The notes under the pieces were generated by a model. That model did no database searches and was not told where the DNA came from. It saw nothing but the letters and a program-made list of their open reading frames with translations. From Zelopaecilomyces penicillatus (Eukaryota; Ascomycota; Sordariomycetes; Hypocreales; Pseudodiploosporaceae), in assembly GCA_005765155.1 (NCBI GenBank), contig VCCP01000001.1, forward strand, positions 5,208,001 to 5,272,000: a stretch of 64,000 bases of DNA, read 5' to 3'. Within the stretch, counting starts at the first letter, position 1, and every line of letters begins with the position of its first letter. A program made the translations under genes and the position numbers. Shown piece by piece: positions 62,416-64,000 of this stretch.

Positions 62416-63083
62416 TGCTGCCTCTAGCCAACATAGACGTGTTAGATATTAGGTTGCAAAATGGCTTGATGGGTAAGGTAGGATGAAGCCGAGAAATACA
62501 AAGTAGAGTGCGCAGTTATACCTGTATACCTACGAGTTTAGAAATGTCCCATTTATCAAGGGATCAGTTGGTGTAATGTAAGGTCTTCTTTTCAATAGAC
62601 GCAGGGAGCTGTTTGTGGAAATAGTTCATGCAAGATAGGTAAATAAACAAAGGTGATAGAGAACTCATGTGGCGGACCGAAACGCTTGCACAGGAGAAGA
62701 AGGGACGGCTGGTTGCACTACACCGCTGCTCAAGAGCACAGCTGCACACCTATCTGGCAACAATTCACCTAAAGAAGTCAGGTGAACAAAAGGTGCTCTT
62801 ACACTCTGATGTGGAGAGTTGCAGAATCGCCTTGATTCCACCTTCTCTCCTATTCCGCCAAACCACAATAAGCAACGAATTCGTTTCTTCAGTGCTGGCT
62901 GCTGATGACTTCTCATAGAATTCTTCCCTCTTTCGTTCTGCTTTAAGTTTATTATGTTTATCTCTCTACCGTGTTTCTTTGTTTGAACCCAATTCCTTTA
63001 CACATTCTTCACACAGCACATTGTATCTCTACCAAACTCATCCCTATCAACGCACATGGAATAGCCTCCATCCATCCTACGCA
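62416..63083. promoter_or_regulatory. Divergent promoter with two palindromes
   Basis: 668 bases shared by the coiled-coil gene (minus) and the Hsp70-like gene (plus). It contains a perfect inverted repeat TTCACCT-N9-AGGTGAA at 62764-62786 and a 12-base palindrome AACGAATTCGTT at 62874-62885. No clear array of nGAAn heat-shock units is present. Factor identity is unknown. Confidence 0.5.
62764..62786. repeat. Inverted repeat TTCACCT-N9-AGGTGAA
   Basis: Seven-base perfect arms near the middle of the divergent promoter. Each arm contains an ACCT/AGGT core. It is a candidate binding site for a dimeric transcription factor. Confidence 0.55.
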
Positions 63084-64000
63084 ATGGATCCATCAATCCA
63101 GCATGATGATACCATCATAATTGGAATTGACTTTGGCACCACGCAAGTTTCCCTTACTGGATTAGTTTTGCATTAGACTAATATGCAAGCAATACTCTAG
63201 ATACTCCGGTGTGGCATGGGCTTACGCACCGCAACCCGATGACATTGATGTTGTCACCAGCTGGGAGGCCGAATTCAACCATTGCTCGGATCTTGAAAAG
63301 GTGCCGACGCAGCTCCTATTTTCACGAGGCAACAGGTGCACGACTTGGGGTTATGGAGTTCCTGCAACGTGGGAGCGTCCACAACAGGAGGCTATTCGTT
63401 GGTTCAAACTTCTCCTTCTAGATGACAAGGACGTGCCCGCAGATATTGCACAATCATCTCAGTATATGGAGGCTATTAGGCTCCAAAAACAGGAAAACAA
63501 GGACTCTTTAGAAATTGTTTCTTGTTTTCTCAAGCGCTTGTGGGACCATACCACCAAGGTCATAACTACAAACGTGGGAGCCGAGCTGATCAACAAGTGC
63601 AAGTTTCGCGTCGTCATCACTATGCCCGCAATTTGGCCGCACTACACCCATCAAAGAATGATTCAAGCAGTGGAGAAGGCGGGAATCACGAGCAAGCGCA
63701 AGGCAGGGCCTACAATTTGGCAATTCGTCTCCGAGCCCGAAGCAGCAGCACTGGCTGCCATCAAAGACCTCTCGAAGCGATCAACAATCAAGGTAAGTGG
63801 TGATTTGAATATATACCTGATATCAAAATGCACGAAAAACTGATACAGACCTAAGGCTGGAGATGCTATCGTTATTTGTGATGCTGGAGGTGGAACCGTG
63901 GTAAGTATACTCATTTATTAGTGAATTCTTCGTTGAATCTAACTGAAATTGCTGATGATTTCGACAGGACTTAATCAGTTACGTTATCGACACCGTCCAT
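63084..64000 (+). CDS. Hsp70-family ATPase (non-canonical Hsp70/actin-like), 3' truncated by window end
   Basis: N-terminal 243 residues of an Hsp70-superfamily ATPase. Exons are 63084-63142, 63201-63792, 63856-63900 and 63968 onward. The phosphate-1 motif GIDFGTTYSGVAWA is rebuilt only if intron 1 uses a GC donor (GCAAGT at 63143, acceptor CTAG at 63200). VSEPEAAALAA and the phosphate-2 motif CDAGGGTVDLISY (across the third junction) match the fungal Hsp70-like proteins related to human HSPA12, not the canonical Ssa/Bip chaperones, which have different sequences in these motifs. Such proteins usually lack the standard peptide-binding domain; that part lies outside the window. Function is unknown in most fungi. 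Confidence 0.85.

Overview
The window is 64 kb of nuclear DNA from a filamentous ascomycete. Genes are mosaics of exons separated by short introns (about 55-170 nt, mostly GTAAGT/GTATGT to YAG with CTAAC- or CTGAC-like branch sites). The gene set (Pta1/symplekin, She3-like, Ssk2-type MAPKKK, a peroxisomal dienoyl-CoA reductase ending in SKL) and the frequent CCTACCTACC tracts between genes suggest Sordariomycetes, probably Hypocreales. The species cannot be named from the sequence alone.

Layout. 0.2-13.7 kb, all on plus: a Pta1/symplekin polyadenylation factor, a She3-like coiled-coil protein, an unrecognised 1,058-residue protein, and a membrane-anchored 3-beta-HSD/Erg26-type dehydrogenase. 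15.1-22.1 kb, plus: a microsomal cytochrome P450 and, after 3.2 kb without a gene, an MFS transporter. 22.5-26.5 kb, minus: a membrane-anchored histidine-phosphatase-fold protein and an Sps19-like 2,4-dienoyl-CoA reductase. 26.5-42.5 kb is a 16-kb stretch without any conventional gene. Two small spliced genes seem to hide there on the minus strand: a 54-residue Cys-rich protein (31.7-31.9 kb) and a 4-5 exon gene anchored by a 159-nt exon (40.8-41.5 kb). 42.6-46.7 kb, plus: the HOG-pathway MAPKKK Ssk2, followed by cytidine deaminase (48.2-48.9 kb). 49.9-56.6 kb, minus: a 1,390-residue secreted Ser/Tyr repeat protein and a Ser/Pro-rich conserved protein. 61.0-64.0 kb: an unknown coiled-coil protein (minus) divergently paired with a non-canonical Hsp70-family ATPase (plus) that runs off the window.

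How the genes relate. Most are housekeeping or regulatory and need not work together. Two groups may be functional units. One is the Erg26-like dehydrogenase and the P450, adjacent and in the same orientation, as expected for oxidation of a sterol or terpenoid-like substrate. The other is the divergent coiled-coil/Hsp70-like pair, which shares a 668-bp promoter with two palindromes. Exon structures were solved by hand: phases agree and reading frames stay open across every junction of the main genes. They have not been checked against transcripts or databases. Statements about family membership rest on motifs I recognise, not on searches.
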